Positions 19,338 through 29,210 of a DNA stretch of 64,000 nucleotides are shown here, piece after piece; positions within the stretch are counted from its first letter, which is position 1; each line of letters begins with the position of its first letter. The stretch is from Microbacterium sp. SA39 (GTDB lineage Bacteria > Actinomycetota > Actinomycetes > Actinomycetales > Microbacteriaceae): contig NZ_JXRU01000029.1 in the NCBI RefSeq assembly GCF_000967865.1, positions 1 to 64,000 of the forward strand, read 5' to 3'. The notes under the pieces were generated by a model. The model was not told the origin of the DNA, did not search any database, and was given only the letters and a program-made list of their open reading frames with translations. Made by a program: the position numbers and the translations under genes.

Positions 19338-21571
19338 TGAAGTTCACCGACGGGTTCTGGCAACTGCGTCCCGGCGTCACTGCGCTCCACGCGCAGGAGG
19401 CCTACGACATCACGGAGACCACCGACACCCCCGACGGCCCCGGCCTCGTGATCACCGCGCCGACGATGGTGATCGCCAAGCGCGGCGACATCCTCAACCG
19501 CCCCGTGCTCACCACGACGCTCTCCTCCCCCGCCGAGGGCGTGATCCGCGTCCGCATCGCGCACCACACCGGCGCGCGCTGGCACGGCGGCTTCACCCTT
19601 CCGGGTGGCGGCGGCAGCGCGGCATCCGTCTCCGTCTCCGAAGAGGGCGGCGTGCTGGATGCCGGGGCGCTGGTCGCCCGCATCTCCCCCGGCGCTCCGT
19701 GGGACCTGTCGTTCGAGGTCGACGGGCGGCGAGTGACCGGCAGCGGACACAGGGCGCAGGGGTACATCCAGCTCGCGGACAGGGCTCAGGTCGACCAGGG
19801 CATCGTCTCGAACGCTCGGCAAGGCGGCACCGCCCCGTCGGCATCCGTCTTCGTCCACGAGCAACTCGATCTCGCGGTCGGCGAGCACATCTACGGACTC
19901 GGCGAGCGCTTCGGCCCCTTGGTCAAGAACGGCCAGACCGTCGAGATCTGGAACGCCGACGGCGGCACGTCGAGCGAGCAGGCGTACAAGAACGTGCCGT
20001 TCCACCTGTCCGATCGCGGCTACGGCGTGCTCGTGAACGACCCGGGGCACGTCTCCTACGAGATCGGATCCGAGGCGGTCGAACGCGTGCAGTTCTCGGT
20101 CTCGGGCGAGGTGCTCGAGTACTTCGTGATCGCCGGCCCCACCCCGAAGGACGTGCTCGGCCGGTACACCGCGCTCACCGGCCGACCGCCGGTGGTTCCT
20201 GCCTGGTCCTACGGGCTCTGGCTCTCGACCAGCTTCACGACGGACTACGACGAGCAGACGGTGAACTCGTTCATCGACGAGATGGCGGCCCGCGAGCTCC
20301 CGGTCTCGGTGTTCCACTTCGACTGCTTCTGGATGCGCGAGCTCAACTGGTGCGACTTCGAGTGGGACCCGCGGGTCTTCCCCGACCCCGAGGGCATGCT
20401 CGGCCGCCTGCACGAGAAGGACCTCCGCGTCTGCGTCTGGATCAACCCGTACATCGCGCAGCGGTCCTCGCTGTTCCGCGAAGCGGCCGATCAGGGCTTC
20501 TTGGTGCGTCGCGCCGACGGCTCGGTGTGGCAGTGGGACCTGTGGCAGGCGGGCATGGGCCTCGTCGACTTCACGAACCCGGATGCCACAGCCTGGTACC
20601 AGGCGCACCTCCGCCGGCTGATCGATCAGGGCGTCGACTGCTTCAAGACCGACTTCGGCGAGCGCATCCCCACCGACGTGGTGTGGTCCGACGGCGCGGA
20701 CCCCGAGCGCATGCACAACCTGTACACCGAGCTGTACAACCGCGCGGTGTTCGAGGTGCTGACCGACGCTCGCGGCGAGGGCGATGCCGTGCTGTTCGCG
20801 CGATCGGCGACGGCGGGCGGGCAGAGCATGCCCGTGCACTGGGGCGGCGACTCGACATCGACGTTCGCCTCCATGGCCGAGACCCTGCGCGGCGGGCTGT
20901 CGCTCGCCCTGAGCGGGTTCGCGTTCTGGAGTCACGACATCGGCGGCTTCGAGGGAACGCCGGATGCCGCGGTGTTCAAGCGCTGGACGGCCTTCGGGCT
21001 GCTGGGCTCGCACTCGCGCTTCCACGGGTCGAGCTCGTACCGGGTGCCGTGGGCATTCGACGAGGAGGCCGTCGAGGTCACGCGACGTTTCACCCACCTC
21101 AAGATGCAGCTGATGCCGTATCTCTATCAGCAGGGGTTGGATGCCGCGGCGACGGGCGTGCCGCTGATGCGGCCGATGGTGCTCGAGTTCCCGGAGGACC
21201 CGGCGACGACCCACCTCGATCGGCAGTACATGCTGGGTTCTGATCTGCTCGTCGCCCCGGTGTTCTCGGCGGACGGCGTGGTCGACTTCTACCTGCCGGC
21301 GGGCGAATGGACCTCATTGCTGAGCGGCGAGACCGTCACGGGCGGCTCTTGGCGCCGGGAGACGCACGGCTTCGACTCCCTGCCCCTGTACGTGCGGCCC
21401 GGCACGGCGCTCCCCTGGGGCGCCCGCGTGGACAGCCCCGAGTACGACTACCATGACGGACTGCGGCTGCGTGTCTTCTCCGGCGGCACGGGAACCACCT
21501 CGGTGACCGTGACGAACCCCGAAGGCCGCACTGTGACCTACGACGTCGACCTCGAGGAGATCACCGGATGA
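19337..21571 (+). CDS. glycoside hydrolase family 31, alpha-xylosidase (YicI)-like
   Basis: A 744-residue GH31 enzyme. The nucleophile is Asp439 in [12 protein letters not shown] and the likely acid/base is Asp505 in [10 protein letters not shown]. The segment [20 protein letters not shown] is closer to YicI-type alpha-xylosidases than to classic alpha-glucosidases. An N-terminal beta-sandwich and C-terminal beta domains complete the fold. There is no signal peptide, so it acts in the cytoplasm on imported oligosaccharides. Alpha-xylosidase is the best guess; alpha-glucosidase is possible. Its stop overlaps the GH1 start (ATGA). Confidence 0.88.
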   Translation: MKFTDGFWQLRPGVTALHAQEAYDITETTDTPDGPGLVITAPTMVIAKRGDILNRPVLTTTLSSPAEGVIRVRIAHHTGARWHGGFTLPGGGGSAASVSVSEEGGVLDAGALVARISPGAPWDLSFEVDGRRVTGSGHRAQGYIQLADRAQVDQGIVSNARQGGTAPSASVFVHEQLDLAVGEHIYGLGERFGPLVKNGQTVEIWNADGGTSSEQAYKNVPFHLSDRGYGVLVNDPGHVSYEIGSEAVERVQFSVSGEVLEYFVIAGPTPKDVLGRYTALTGRPPVVPAWSYGLWLSTSFTTDYDEQTVNSFIDEMAARELPVSVFHFDCFWMRELNWCDFEWDPRVFPDPEGMLGRLHEKDLRVCVWINPYIAQRSSLFREAADQGFLVRRADGSVWQWDLWQAGMGLVDFTNPDATAWYQAHLRRLIDQGVDCFKTDFGERIPTDVVWSDGADPERMHNLYTELYNRAVFEVLTDARGEGDAVLFARSATAGGQSMPVHWGGDSTSTFASMAETLRGGLSLALSGFAFWSHDIGGFEGTPDAAVFKRWTAFGLLGSHSRFHGSSSYRVPWAFDEEAVEVTRRFTHLKMQLMPYLYQQGLDAAATGVPLMRPMVLEFPEDPATTHLDRQYMLGSDLLVAPVFSADGVVDFYLPAGEWTSLLSGETVTGGSWRRETHGFDSLPLYVRPGTALPWGARVDSPEYDYHDGLRLRVFSGGTGTTSVTVTNPEGRTVTYDVDLEEITG

Positions 21572-23007
21572 CCACCCCTCTCGCCCCCCGCGACGACTAC
21601 CGCGGCTCCGGCCTCGTCTTCCCCGAGAGTTTCACCTTCGGCTCGGCCACCGCGTCGTATCAGATCGAGGGTGCCGCCGCGGAAGACGGCCGGACGCCGT
21701 CGATCTGGGACACGTTCAGCAAGACCCCGGGGCTGGTCTGGAACGGCGACACGGGCGATGTGGCCTGCGACCACTACCACCGCGTCGACGAGGATCTCGA
21801 CCTCATGAAGGACATGGGGCTGCAGGCGTACCGCTTCTCGATCGCCTGGCCGCGCATCGTTCCCACGGCATCCGGCGAGGTGAACCAGCGGGGAGTCGAC
21901 TTCTACTCCCGGCTGGTGGACGGACTGCTCGAACGCGGCATCCGTCCGGTGGCGACGCTCTACCACTGGGATCTTCCGCAGTACCTCGAGGATGCCGGGG
22001 GCTGGACCTCACGGGCGACCACGGACGCGTTCGAGCGCTATGCCGAGGTGATGGGGGCGGCGCTCGGCGACCGCGTGCACACGTGGACCACGTTGAACGA
22101 GCCCTGGTGCTCGGCCTACCTCGGGTACGGACAGGGTGGCCACGCGCCGGGGCGCCATGAGCCGACATCCGCTCTGTCTGCCGTCCACCACCTGAACCTC
22201 GCGCACGGCCGAGCGATCCAGGCGCTGCGCGCCACTTCTACGGGCGACCCCGACTACTCCGTCACCCTCAACTTCCACGTGCTGCGCGGTCGCGGTGACG
22301 GCGCGGCCGAAGCGATGCGCCGGATCGACGGGCTCGCGAACCGGGCGTTCACCGGTCCGATGCTGCGGGGAGAGTATCCGGCCGACCTCCTGGAGGACAC
22401 GGCACCCGTCACCGACTGGAGCTTCGTGCAGGAGGGCGACCTCGCCACCATCCACCAGCCGATCGACGTGCTGGGCGTCAACTACTACTCCACCGCGACC
22501 GTGCGACTCTGGGACGGCGTCTCGCCGAAGCAGCAGAACGACGGCCACAAGGGCACCGAGGGCGGCACGGCGTGGCCGGGCAGCGACGGCGTCGTCGAGT
22601 TCGTCGAGCAGCCGGGACCGTACACCGCGATGGGCTGGAACATCGCTCCGGAAGGTCTCGAGGAGCTGCTCGTCTCCCTGTCGGAGCAGTTCCCCGAGCA
22701 GGCGCTCATGGTGACCGAGAACGGCGCGGCCTTCGAGGACGAGGTGGCCGAGGACGGTTCCGTTCCCGACCCCGAGCGCACCGACTATCTGCGCCGGCAC
22801 TTCACGGCGGCGCATCGGGCGCTCGAGCGCGGTGTCGACCTGCGCGGCTACTTCGTCTGGTCGCTGCTCGACAACTTCGAGTGGGGCTATGGCTACGCCA
22901 AGCGCTTCGGCATCGTGCGGGTCGACTTCGACACGCTCGAGCGCACCGTTAAGGACTCGGGCCAGTGGTACCGCGAGCTGGTACGTACGCGGACGGTCGG
23001 AGCGTAG
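21568..23007 (+). CDS. glycoside hydrolase family 1 beta-glucosidase
   Basis: A 479-residue GH1 enzyme with the full (beta/alpha)8 barrel. Glu178 in TTLNEPW is the acid/base and Glu384 in MVTENGA the nucleophile. The N-terminus [15 protein letters not shown] is the standard GH1 signature. It is cytoplasmic and is the last gene of the LacI-controlled operon, so it probably removes beta-linked glucose (or galactose) from the same imported oligosaccharide that GH31 trims. Confidence 0.93.
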   Translation: MTTPLAPRDDYRGSGLVFPESFTFGSATASYQIEGAAAEDGRTPSIWDTFSKTPGLVWNGDTGDVACDHYHRVDEDLDLMKDMGLQAYRFSIAWPRIVPTASGEVNQRGVDFYSRLVDGLLERGIRPVATLYHWDLPQYLEDAGGWTSRATTDAFERYAEVMGAALGDRVHTWTTLNEPWCSAYLGYGQGGHAPGRHEPTSALSAVHHLNLAHGRAIQALRATSTGDPDYSVTLNFHVLRGRGDGAAEAMRRIDGLANRAFTGPMLRGEYPADLLEDTAPVTDWSFVQEGDLATIHQPIDVLGVNYYSTATVRLWDGVSPKQQNDGHKGTEGGTAWPGSDGVVEFVEQPGPYTAMGWNIAPEGLEELLVSLSEQFPEQALMVTENGAAFEDEVAEDGSVPDPERTDYLRRHFTAAHRALERGVDLRGYFVWSLLDNFEWGYGYAKRFGIVRVDFDTLERTVKDSGQWYRELVRTRTVGA

Positions 23008-23072
23008 GGCGGGTCGACCTGCGGGTCACTTCCTCGGAGACAGGGACCACCTCGTCCGGGCGCTGCCCTCGG

Positions 23073-23882
23073 TTAGTGCTTGTCAGCCGGCGGACGTCGG
23101 CGTGCGGTCCACGCCGAGAGAGCGGATGCCGCCGCGCCTGCCGCGCGGTCGATCGCCTCGGCCGACCTGCTGAGCACGTCCTGCGCCGCATCCTGCCAGG
23201 CGGGGATGGACGTCGCCTCGCCGGCCTGCACCTTCGCCGCGTGCTCCGCTGCCTCAAAAGCGCGCTCGAGCTCCGCGACGGCATCCCGGTACGCGGCGAA
23301 CTCGGCGGGCGTCACGCGGCCGGATGCCGCCCACCGCATCTCCTTCGCGTGGTCGACGGCACGCAGGTATGCCGCTGTCTCGGGGCGTTTGACGTCGGTC
23401 ATCGCCGGGTAACTGATCTGCAGCGCCGCATCCGTCTCGTAGCGCATCCAGCGCCCGATGACGGCATCGTGCTCGGCCTGGAGACGGTCGAGCGGGCGCG
23501 GTGCGGATGCCGCAGGGATCGCCGCCCGCGCCGCATTGAGACGCACCTGGCGGGCGCGCACGTCTGCCGAGGCGGCCTTCGCATCGCGCTCCCTCTCGCG
23601 CAGCATCCGTCGTGCCGCGGCGACCTGATCCGCCGTCGCGCGCTGAGCGGCGCGCTCGGCGAGGATTCTCGTGAGGTCGGCGCGCGCGATCTTGAGCGCC
23701 GTGCGCCGCTCGGCCGACGTCTGCTGCGCTGACCGGAGGTCATGCCGCGCGGCATCGACGGCAAGCCGTCTGCCGCTGGTCGTGCTGTTGCGTCGGTTCA
23801 CCCCGATCACCCCCATCGTTCCCGCCGCGACCGCGGACGGCGCAACCCACCACCACTCCACGATGAGCAGCAACGGGTCCAT
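23073..23882 (-). CDS. hypothetical membrane-anchored coiled-coil protein
   Basis: 269 residues, family not recognised. The N-terminus has one hydrophobic stretch (about residues 4-27, WWWVAPSAVAAGTMGVIGV), then about 90 residues of Ala/Arg/Glu-rich helix (about 40-125) that looks like a coiled coil. A middle region has aromatic residues, a second helical segment follows at about 185-215, and the tail is basic. It is probably a cytoplasmic rod tethered to the membrane. It stands alone, convergent with the GH1 gene. Confidence 0.7.
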   Translation of the reverse strand: MDPLLLIVEWWWVAPSAVAAGTMGVIGVNRRNSTTSGRRLAVDAARHDLRSAQQTSAERRTALKIARADLTRILAERAAQRATADQVAAARRMLRERERDAKAASADVRARQVRLNAARAAIPAASAPRPLDRLQAEHDAVIGRWMRYETDAALQISYPAMTDVKRPETAAYLRAVDHAKEMRWAASGRVTPAEFAAYRDAVAELERAFEAAEHAAKVQAGEATSIPAWQDAAQDVLSRSAEAIDRAAGAAASALSAWTARRRPPADKH

Positions 23883-23960
23883 GCTTCGATGCTACCCACG
23901 GAGGCTGGACAGCGGGCGCGTGTCCGCGCAGCGCTGCGGACGACCCGCTCCGGCCGTGCT

Positions 23961-24004
23961 CAACTTCCGAAGCCCACCCGGACTTCTGCGGCCGCATCCG
24001 CGTG
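23961..24004. repeat. left half-copy of the TTCTGCGGCC palindrome
   Basis: One degenerate decamer (TTCCGAAGCC, 23965-23974) and one perfect decamer (23984-23993) lie 19 bp apart, as in the left arm of the complete elements. The 23 bp 23982-24004 recur exactly at 24033-24055 inside the adjacent complete copy, so this looks like a partial duplication. Confidence 0.75.
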
Positions 24005-24012
24005 TACCTATC

Positions 24013-24091
24013 AACTTCTGCGGCCGATCCCCACTTCTGCGGCCGCATCCGCGTGAAGTGGCCGCAGAAGTTGCAGATGTCCGCAGAAGTT
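24013..24091. repeat. 79-bp palindromic repeat, copy A
   Basis: Decamers TTCTGCGGCC start at 24016 and 24035; inverted copies GGCCGCAGAA start at 24060 and 24079 (the last with one mismatch). Steps are 19, 25 and 19 bp. Each decamer is flanked by AAC/GTT or a near variant. It lies upstream of the DUF559 gene. Confidence 0.9.
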
Positions 24092-24192
24092 GGTCGTGGT
24101 CTGTTCCTGCACAGCCGGACGCTCGCACAGGTTCTCCCCCACGACTGGTCGCACGACCCATGGGCCCCGCTGCACAACGGCATCCTGGGCCG

Positions 24193-25050
24193 ATGACATT
24201 GGTCGAATGGCTCGCGACGCGGGGCGGCATCGCACATCGGGCGGATGCCGCCGCCTGGGGATTCCCGCCGGATCGGGTTCGCGCGGCGATCCGCGCGGGC
24301 GCCGTCCGCCGTCTTCGCGCACGATGGATCGCGCTGCCGAGCGCACCGGCCGATCTGACGGCTGCCGCGACGGCATCCGCTCGCCTGACCTGCATCTCGC
24401 TCGCACGACATCGCGGATGGTGGGTGCCCGACGGCGCCACGTCCCAGCTCCATCTTCACGTCGGCACGAACGCGCACAAGCATCACGACGAGGCCATCCT
24501 GCACTGGGCTGCGCCCCTTGTCGATCGCGGACCGCGCGCGCTGACGGCATCCGTCGAGGACGCCCTCACCCATATCGCCCAGTGCTTCGTCAGGGAGGAT
24601 GCGCTCTCGATCTGGGACTCCGCGGTCAGGGCGGAGTCGCTGGATCTCGAGTCCCTGCGGGCGGTGCGATGGCCGAGCAGCGCCTCGCGCGACCTCGCGG
24701 TGACAGTCGAGGGGAGGTCCGATTCCGGGATCGAGACCTTGTTCGTCGTGCGACTGAGCTCTTGGGGCGTGCCGCTGCGGCAGCAGGTCGTCCTCGCGGG
24801 GCACCCGGTCGATGTCGTGATCGGCAGCCACCTGGTCGTGCAGATCGACGGCTTCGCCCATCATTCGTCATCCGCGGATCGCAGCCGGGACGTCGCCCAC
24901 GATGCGGAGCTGCGTCTGCGCGGGTACACGGTGTTCCGTTTCACGTACGCGCAGATCGTCCACGACTGGGCCCGGGTCGAAGCGACGATCACGGCGGCGA
25001 TCGCTCGGGGGCTGCACCTGGCTCCGGCATCCCGCGCACGTCGGGCATGA
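24193..25050 (+). CDS. DUF559 (Vsr-like nuclease fold) protein with AbiEi-type N-terminal domain
   Basis: 285 residues. The first about 50 residues resemble the winged-helix head found in AbiEi-type proteins (RGGIAHRADAAAWGFPPDRV, then a basic RRLRARW). Residues about 170-280 look like DUF559, related to very-short-patch-repair endonucleases: SGIETLFVVRL with Glu181, HPVDVVIG with Asp207, VVQIDGFAHH with Asp219 and His223, then RLRGYTVFRFTYAQI. Nuclease or nickase activity is suggested by the fold but unproven. The gene is bracketed by two copies of the 79-bp palindrome, one ending 101 bp upstream and one starting 11 bp downstream. No obvious partner gene is present. Confidence 0.75.
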   Translation: MTLVEWLATRGGIAHRADAAAWGFPPDRVRAAIRAGAVRRLRARWIALPSAPADLTAAATASARLTCISLARHRGWWVPDGATSQLHLHVGTNAHKHHDEAILHWAAPLVDRGPRALTASVEDALTHIAQCFVREDALSIWDSAVRAESLDLESLRAVRWPSSASRDLAVTVEGRSDSGIETLFVVRLSSWGVPLRQQVVLAGHPVDVVIGSHLVVQIDGFAHHSSSADRSRDVAHDAELRLRGYTVFRFTYAQIVHDWARVEATITAAIARGLHLAPASRARRA

Positions 25051-25060
25051 GCGCGGAGGC

Positions 25061-25139
25061 AACCTCTGCGGCCCATCCAAGCTTCTGCGGCCATATCACT
25101 CGGATGTGGCCGCAGAAGTTGAGAATGGCCGCAGAAGTT
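25061..25139. repeat. 79-bp palindromic repeat, copy B
   Basis: Decamers start at 25064 (one mismatch) and 25083; inverted decamers start at 25108 and 25127. The steps are again 19, 25 and 19. It lies between the convergent DUF559 and ABC exporter genes. Loop ends ATATC and GATGT are nearly complementary, extending the stem. Confidence 0.9.
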
Positions 25140-25186
25140 GACGCAGGCCGGCGAGAGATGCCAGCTCCACCGCCGGCGAGAGGCGA

Positions 25187-27001
25187 CTAGACCAGGGTCT
25201 CCTGCCACGCCGCGTGCAGCTGGGCGAACTTCCCGGTGCCCCCGATGAGCGCCTCCGGGGTGTCGTCCTCGATGATGCGGCCGTGCTCCATGACCAGCAC
25301 CCGATCAGCGATCGCGACCGTCGAGAGGCGGTGCGCGATGATGATCGCGGTGCGGTCCTTCAGCAGGGTCTGCAGCGCGTCCTGGATCAGGCGCTCCGAC
25401 GGGATGTCCAGCGAAGCCGTGGCCTCGTCGAGGATCAGCACCGAGGGGTCGGCGAGGAACGCGCGAGCGAACGAGATCAGCTGACGCTGTCCCGCCGAGA
25501 CACGGCCGCCGCGCTTGTTGACATCGGTGCTGTACCCGTCGGGCAGCGACGAGATGAACCCGTCCGCACCGACGGCGCGGGCAGCGGCGCGGATCTCGTC
25601 GAGCGTCGCGTCGGGCTTTCCCAGAGCGATGTTGTCCGCGACGGTCCCGCTGAACAGGTAGGCCTCCTGCGTGACCATGACGATCGCGCGGCGGAGGTCC
25701 TTCGGGTGCAGCGACCGCAGGTCGACGCCGTCGAGCGTGACGCGACCCTTCGACGGGTCGTAGAACCGCGAGATGAGCTTGGCCAGCGTGGACTTGCCCG
25801 CACCGGTCGTACCCACCAGCGCGATCGTCTGACCCGCGGGGATGTCGAGCGAGAAGTTCGGGAGGATCGTCTTCTCGCCGTTGTAACCGAAGGTCACCTC
25901 ATCGAACCTGACATGACCGCGCGATTCCCAGAGGTCGACCGGCTTCTCGGGGTCCGGAACGGTCGGGACCTCTTCGAGCACGCCCGACACTTTCTCCAGA
26001 GCGGCCGTGGCCGACTGGTAGGAGTTCAGGAACATCGCGATCTCCTGCATCGGCGCGAAGAAGTTGCGCACGTACAGCACCGCCGACAACAGCACACCCA
26101 CCGTGAGCGCACCCTCGGACACCCGGATGCCGCCCCACAGCACGACCACGCCGAGAGTGAGCGCCGCGACGGCCATCAGCCCGGGCTCGAACGTGCCGAA
26201 CAGCAGCATCGACCGGCGGTTGATGTCGCGGTAGTCGCCGGCGACCTTCTGGAAGGTCTCGTCGTTGCGCGGCTCCTTGCGGAACGCCTTGACGGCACGG
26301 ATGCCGGTCATGGTCTCGACGAAGTGCACGATCACCTTCGCGCTGATCACGCGGGACTCGCGGAACACGAGTTGCGACCGCGAGTAGAACCAGCGCATCA
26401 GCAGGAACAGCGGGATGCCGGCCAGCGCCAGGATCACGCCGGACTGCCAATCCCAGATGAGCAGCGCGACGAACGTGAAGGCGCCGAACAGCACGCCGGA
26501 CACGAGGTTGTTGAGACCCCCGTCGAGGAGCTCGCGGATCGAGTCCAGGTCGCTCGTCTGACGCGAGATGATGCGCCCCGAGGTGTACGACTCGTGGAAC
26601 TCCAGGCTCAGGCGCTGCGTGTGCAGAAAGATGCGCTTGCGCAGATCCAGCAGTACCGCCTGCGTGATCCGGGCGGCGATCAGCACGTACCAGGCGATGA
26701 GCACGGCGGCGGCCGCTCCCGCGAACAGGTAGATGAATCCGATCAGGAGCGTCGGCATCCAGTCGGCCTCTTCGAGCACGGCCGGCAGAGCCCGGTCGAG
26801 TCCGATGCTGATCAGGATCGGACCCGCGACCTGAAGGGCCGTGGAGATCACCAGCACGAGACCGGCCAGGATGACCTGCCCCTTCAGCGGGCGCACGAGC
26901 GAACCGAGCAGACGCAGCGAACGACGACGGATCGCCTTGCTCTCGTCGCGGGTGTAGCGGGAGCGGTCCTCATCCCGGGTACCGGTGATCGCGGAGCTCA
27001 T
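25187..27001 (-). CDS. ABC exporter half-transporter, subunit B (fused membrane and ATPase domains)
   Basis: 604 residues: six membrane helices over about residues 30-330, then an ATPase domain with Walker [10 protein letters not shown], signature RVSAGQRQ (a deviation from LSGGQ) and Walker [13 protein letters not shown] with an intact catalytic Glu. It overlaps the partner gene by four bases (ATGA). Two such unequal half-transporters form heterodimeric exporters of drugs, lipids or peptides; the cargo is unknown. In this pair the abnormal signature belongs to this subunit. Confidence 0.9.
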   Translation of the reverse strand: MSSAITGTRDEDRSRYTRDESKAIRRRSLRLLGSLVRPLKGQVILAGLVLVISTALQVAGPILISIGLDRALPAVLEEADWMPTLLIGFIYLFAGAAAAVLIAWYVLIAARITQAVLLDLRKRIFLHTQRLSLEFHESYTSGRIISRQTSDLDSIRELLDGGLNNLVSGVLFGAFTFVALLIWDWQSGVILALAGIPLFLLMRWFYSRSQLVFRESRVISAKVIVHFVETMTGIRAVKAFRKEPRNDETFQKVAGDYRDINRRSMLLFGTFEPGLMAVAALTLGVVVLWGGIRVSEGALTVGVLLSAVLYVRNFFAPMQEIAMFLNSYQSATAALEKVSGVLEEVPTVPDPEKPVDLWESRGHVRFDEVTFGYNGEKTILPNFSLDIPAGQTIALVGTTGAGKSTLAKLISRFYDPSKGRVTLDGVDLRSLHPKDLRRAIVMVTQEAYLFSGTVADNIALGKPDATLDEIRAAARAVGADGFISSLPDGYSTDVNKRGGRVSAGQRQLISFARAFLADPSVLILDEATASLDIPSERLIQDALQTLLKDRTAIIIAHRLSTVAIADRVLVMEHGRIIEDDTPEALIGGTGKFAQLHAAWQETLV

Positions 27002-28890
27002 GCCTGCACCTCCTTCTTCTCGTCTTCCAGAGTCGTCTCGTCATCCGGTTCCATCCGGATGATCGGGATGGCACCGGTGCGGGCAGCCTCCTCGGCCTCC
27101 AGGCTGGAGATCACGTGCCGGTAGTGGCGGCTGGTGCGCAGCAAGTCGCTGTGGGTGCCGACTGCGGTCACGCGTCCCGCCTCGAGCAGTGCGACCCGGT
27201 CGGCGAGCGCGACGGTGGACGGGCGGTGTGCCACGACCAGCGCCGTCGTGTCGGCGAGCACGTGGCGCAGCGCCTCTTCGACGAGGGCCTCGGTGTCGAC
27301 ATCGAGCGCCGACAGCGGATCGTCGAGGACCAGTACGTGTGGCTTGGCTGCGACCGCACGGGCAAGGGCGAGACGCTGACGCTGCCCGCCGGAGAGACTG
27401 AGCCCCTCCTCGCCGATGACCGTCTCGACGCCCTCGGGCAGCGAGTCCACGAACGACGCCTGGGCGACGTCGAGTGCCTCGCGCAGGACGGCCTCCGCCT
27501 CCGGGCTGTGAATGTCGAGTTCGGCGCGGCCGAGGAGCACGTTCTCCCGAACGGATGCCGAGAACAGGGTCGCGTCCTCGAAAGCCATGGCGATGTGCTG
27601 CCGCAGCTCCGACAGCGGAAGGTCCCGCACATCGACGCCGTCGAGGGTCACGCGACCTCCGGTGACGTCGTACAGACGCGCCGGGAGCGTGGTGAGAGTC
27701 GTCTTCCCACTGCCGGTGAGTCCGACCACGGCCATGGTCTCGCCCGGGCGCAGCACCAGATCGATGCCGTCCAGCAGGTCGCGCTCGTTGGCGCCGGCGT
27801 CCTGGTAGCGGAAGTGCGCGTTCTCGAAGGCGAGCTCGCCCCGAGGGTGCTCGATGTGCACCGGGTTCTCCGGGTCGGTGATCGTGTTGATCTCCGAGAA
27901 GATCTCGAAGACGCGATCGGTGGCCGTCCGGGCGTCGAGCATGAACGAGAACAGGAAGCCGATCGACTCGATCGGCCAACGCAGCACGGTCGCCATCGCG
28001 AAGAAAGCGAACAGCTCGGGCAGGTCGATCGCGCCCTGTGAGATCAACCAGATGCCCGACATCAGACTGAGGCCGAAAGCGATCTGAGGCATGAGGTCGA
28101 GCCAGAACCAGATCGACGCGATCGCTCCGGCCTTGCTCATCTCGGTCTCGCGGAGCGTCTCGGCCTGACGGCTGAACCGGCTCAATGCGTGCTTGCCACG
28201 ACCGAAGGCCTTCAGCACGCGGATGCCGTGCACGCTCTCCTCGACGCTGGTGGCGAGGTCGCCGGCCTGGTCCTGGCTGCGACGCGTGAGCGCGCCGTAG
28301 CGCTTCTCGAACAGGTATCCGCGCACCCACAGCGGGATGGCGGTCACGAGGAAGATCGTGCCCAGCAGCCAGTGCCAGCGGAACAGCAGCACCGAGCCGA
28401 TGGCGATCGTGAGGATGTTCACGACCAGCAGGACGAGACCGAAGGCGAGCCACCGGCGGATGAGGCCGATGTCCTGCATCATGCGGCTGAGGAGCTGACC
28501 GGACTGCCAGCGGTCGTGGAAGGACACCGGCAGCGTCTGCAGACGCGAGTACAGCGTCGTGCGCATCTGGTACTCAACCTCGGTGGCCGGGTTCAGGACG
28601 AACTGGCGGCGCAGCCAGACCATGAGCGCCTCGCCGAGCGCGAGGGCGAAGACGATCAGCGAGCCGAAGACGATGGCGCTGATCTCGCCCGAGCGAACGG
28701 GTCCGCCCATGATCTGCTCGAGGACGATCGGGATCATCAGGGCGATGATGGCGGCGACGAGCGCGCTGGCGGCACCGCCGGCGAGACGCCAGATGACCGG
28801 CTTCACGAAGGGCTTCAGGCGCGACAGTGCGGCCGGAGTGGAGAGGGTCGACGAGGGGGAAGAGTTTTGGGGGGAAGGCGAGGAAGACAT
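26998..28890 (-). CDS. ABC exporter half-transporter, subunit A (degenerate Walker B)
   Basis: 630 residues: membrane domain about 40-340, then an ATPase domain with Walker [10 protein letters not shown], a canonical signature [10 protein letters not shown], and Walker [13 protein letters not shown] in which the catalytic Glu is Asp. Together with the VSAGQ signature of the other subunit this gives one consensus and one degenerate ATP site, the hallmark of heterodimeric exporters such as TM287/288, BmrCD and LmrCD. A possible leader peptide and a hairpin lie upstream, which suggests translational control. Confidence 0.9.
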   Translation of the reverse strand: MSSSPSPQNSSPSSTLSTPAALSRLKPFVKPVIWRLAGGAASALVAAIIALMIPIVLEQIMGGPVRSGEISAIVFGSLIVFALALGEALMVWLRRQFVLNPATEVEYQMRTTLYSRLQTLPVSFHDRWQSGQLLSRMMQDIGLIRRWLAFGLVLLVVNILTIAIGSVLLFRWHWLLGTIFLVTAIPLWVRGYLFEKRYGALTRRSQDQAGDLATSVEESVHGIRVLKAFGRGKHALSRFSRQAETLRETEMSKAGAIASIWFWLDLMPQIAFGLSLMSGIWLISQGAIDLPELFAFFAMATVLRWPIESIGFLFSFMLDARTATDRVFEIFSEINTITDPENPVHIEHPRGELAFENAHFRYQDAGANERDLLDGIDLVLRPGETMAVVGLTGSGKTTLTTLPARLYDVTGGRVTLDGVDVRDLPLSELRQHIAMAFEDATLFSASVRENVLLGRAELDIHSPEAEAVLREALDVAQASFVDSLPEGVETVIGEEGLSLSGGQRQRLALARAVAAKPHVLVLDDPLSALDVDTEALVEEALRHVLADTTALVVAHRPSTVALADRVALLEAGRVTAVGTHSDLLRTSRHYRHVISSLEAEEAARTGAIPIIRMEPDDETTLEDEKKEVQA

Positions 28891-28948
28891 GTCTCTCAGA
28901 TGAGTTTCGTATGGAAGAACGGTTGCGACGGGGGCGCGGACGCACGCG

Positions 28949-28965
28949 CGGACTCGTGGAGTCCG
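28949..28965 (-). promoter_or_regulatory. hairpin between leader ORF and ABC exporter gene
   Basis: CGGACTC and GAGTCCG are perfect inverted repeats with a 3-base loop, 59 bp before the exporter start. It may be one arm of an attenuator that depends on translation of the upstream short ORF. This is inference from position only. Confidence 0.4.
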
Positions 28966-28990
28966 GCATCCGATGCAGAGAGGAGAGGCT

Positions 28991-29056
28991 CTAGGAGCGC
29001 GGGCGCGCCGGGGTCGAGCCGAGAGCGGCGATCCGCACGGTGGCGATCGAGATCAT
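28991..29056 (-). CDS. possible 21-residue leader peptide upstream of the ABC exporter
   Basis: ATG at 29056 is preceded by GAGGAGG five bases upstream, one of the best Shine-Dalgarno sequences in the window. The frame reads [13 protein letters not shown]..., ends ...PARPRS and stops at TAG 28991-28993, 100 bp before the exporter gene. No family is known to me. Short ORFs in such positions can control resistance exporters by ribosome stalling or attenuation; a chance ORF is the alternative. Confidence 0.4.
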   Translation of the reverse strand: MISIATVRIAALGSTPARPRS

Positions 29057-29148
29057 GATGTCCTCCTCAGGCTCGGCGATGTCGTCCGGTCGGCGCGACA
29101 GCCCACCAGCCTATTGCTGTGAACCAGCTGGATGCAAGAGTCATTCCC

Positions 29149-29190
29149 GATCCGCGATCCGCGATCCGCGATCCGCGATCCGAGATCGCG
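29149..29190. repeat. heptamer tandem repeat GATCCGC
   Basis: Four perfect head-to-tail copies of GATCCGC (29149-29176) are followed by GATCCGA and the degenerate GATCGCG. It lies in non-coding DNA 21 bp past the stop of the dipeptidase gene. It is a simple repeat that could vary in copy number between strains. Confidence 0.85.
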
Positions 29191-29210
29191 AATCTGCCCG
29201 GCGGAGGCGG

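Larger units (their letters stand above)
23883..24192. other. 310-bp gene-free gap holding palindromic repeats
   Basis: No convincing gene is present. The gap separates divergent genes and contains a half copy and a complete copy of the 79-bp palindrome. About 100 bp of unremarkable sequence follow before the DUF559 start, and any promoter for that gene must lie there. Confidence 0.7.
28891..29210. other. 320-bp gap before the ABC exporter operon
   Basis: It holds no conventional gene. On the minus strand it contains a short leader ORF with a strong ribosome-binding site (28991-29056), a perfect 7-bp hairpin (28949-28965) between that ORF and the exporter start, and a heptamer tandem repeat (29149-29190) close to the end of the dipeptidase gene. 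Confidence 0.6.

Noticed and set aside
24013..25139. Reading copies A and B as a CRISPR array
   Set aside because: Only two complete units lie here, one kilobase apart with a gene between them. The units are palindromic and there is no spacer series or cas gene.
23961..25139. Composite transposon made of two repeats around the DUF559 gene
   Set aside because: I see no target-site duplication, and the same repeats occur elsewhere without any DUF559 gene, so a transposon cannot be claimed.
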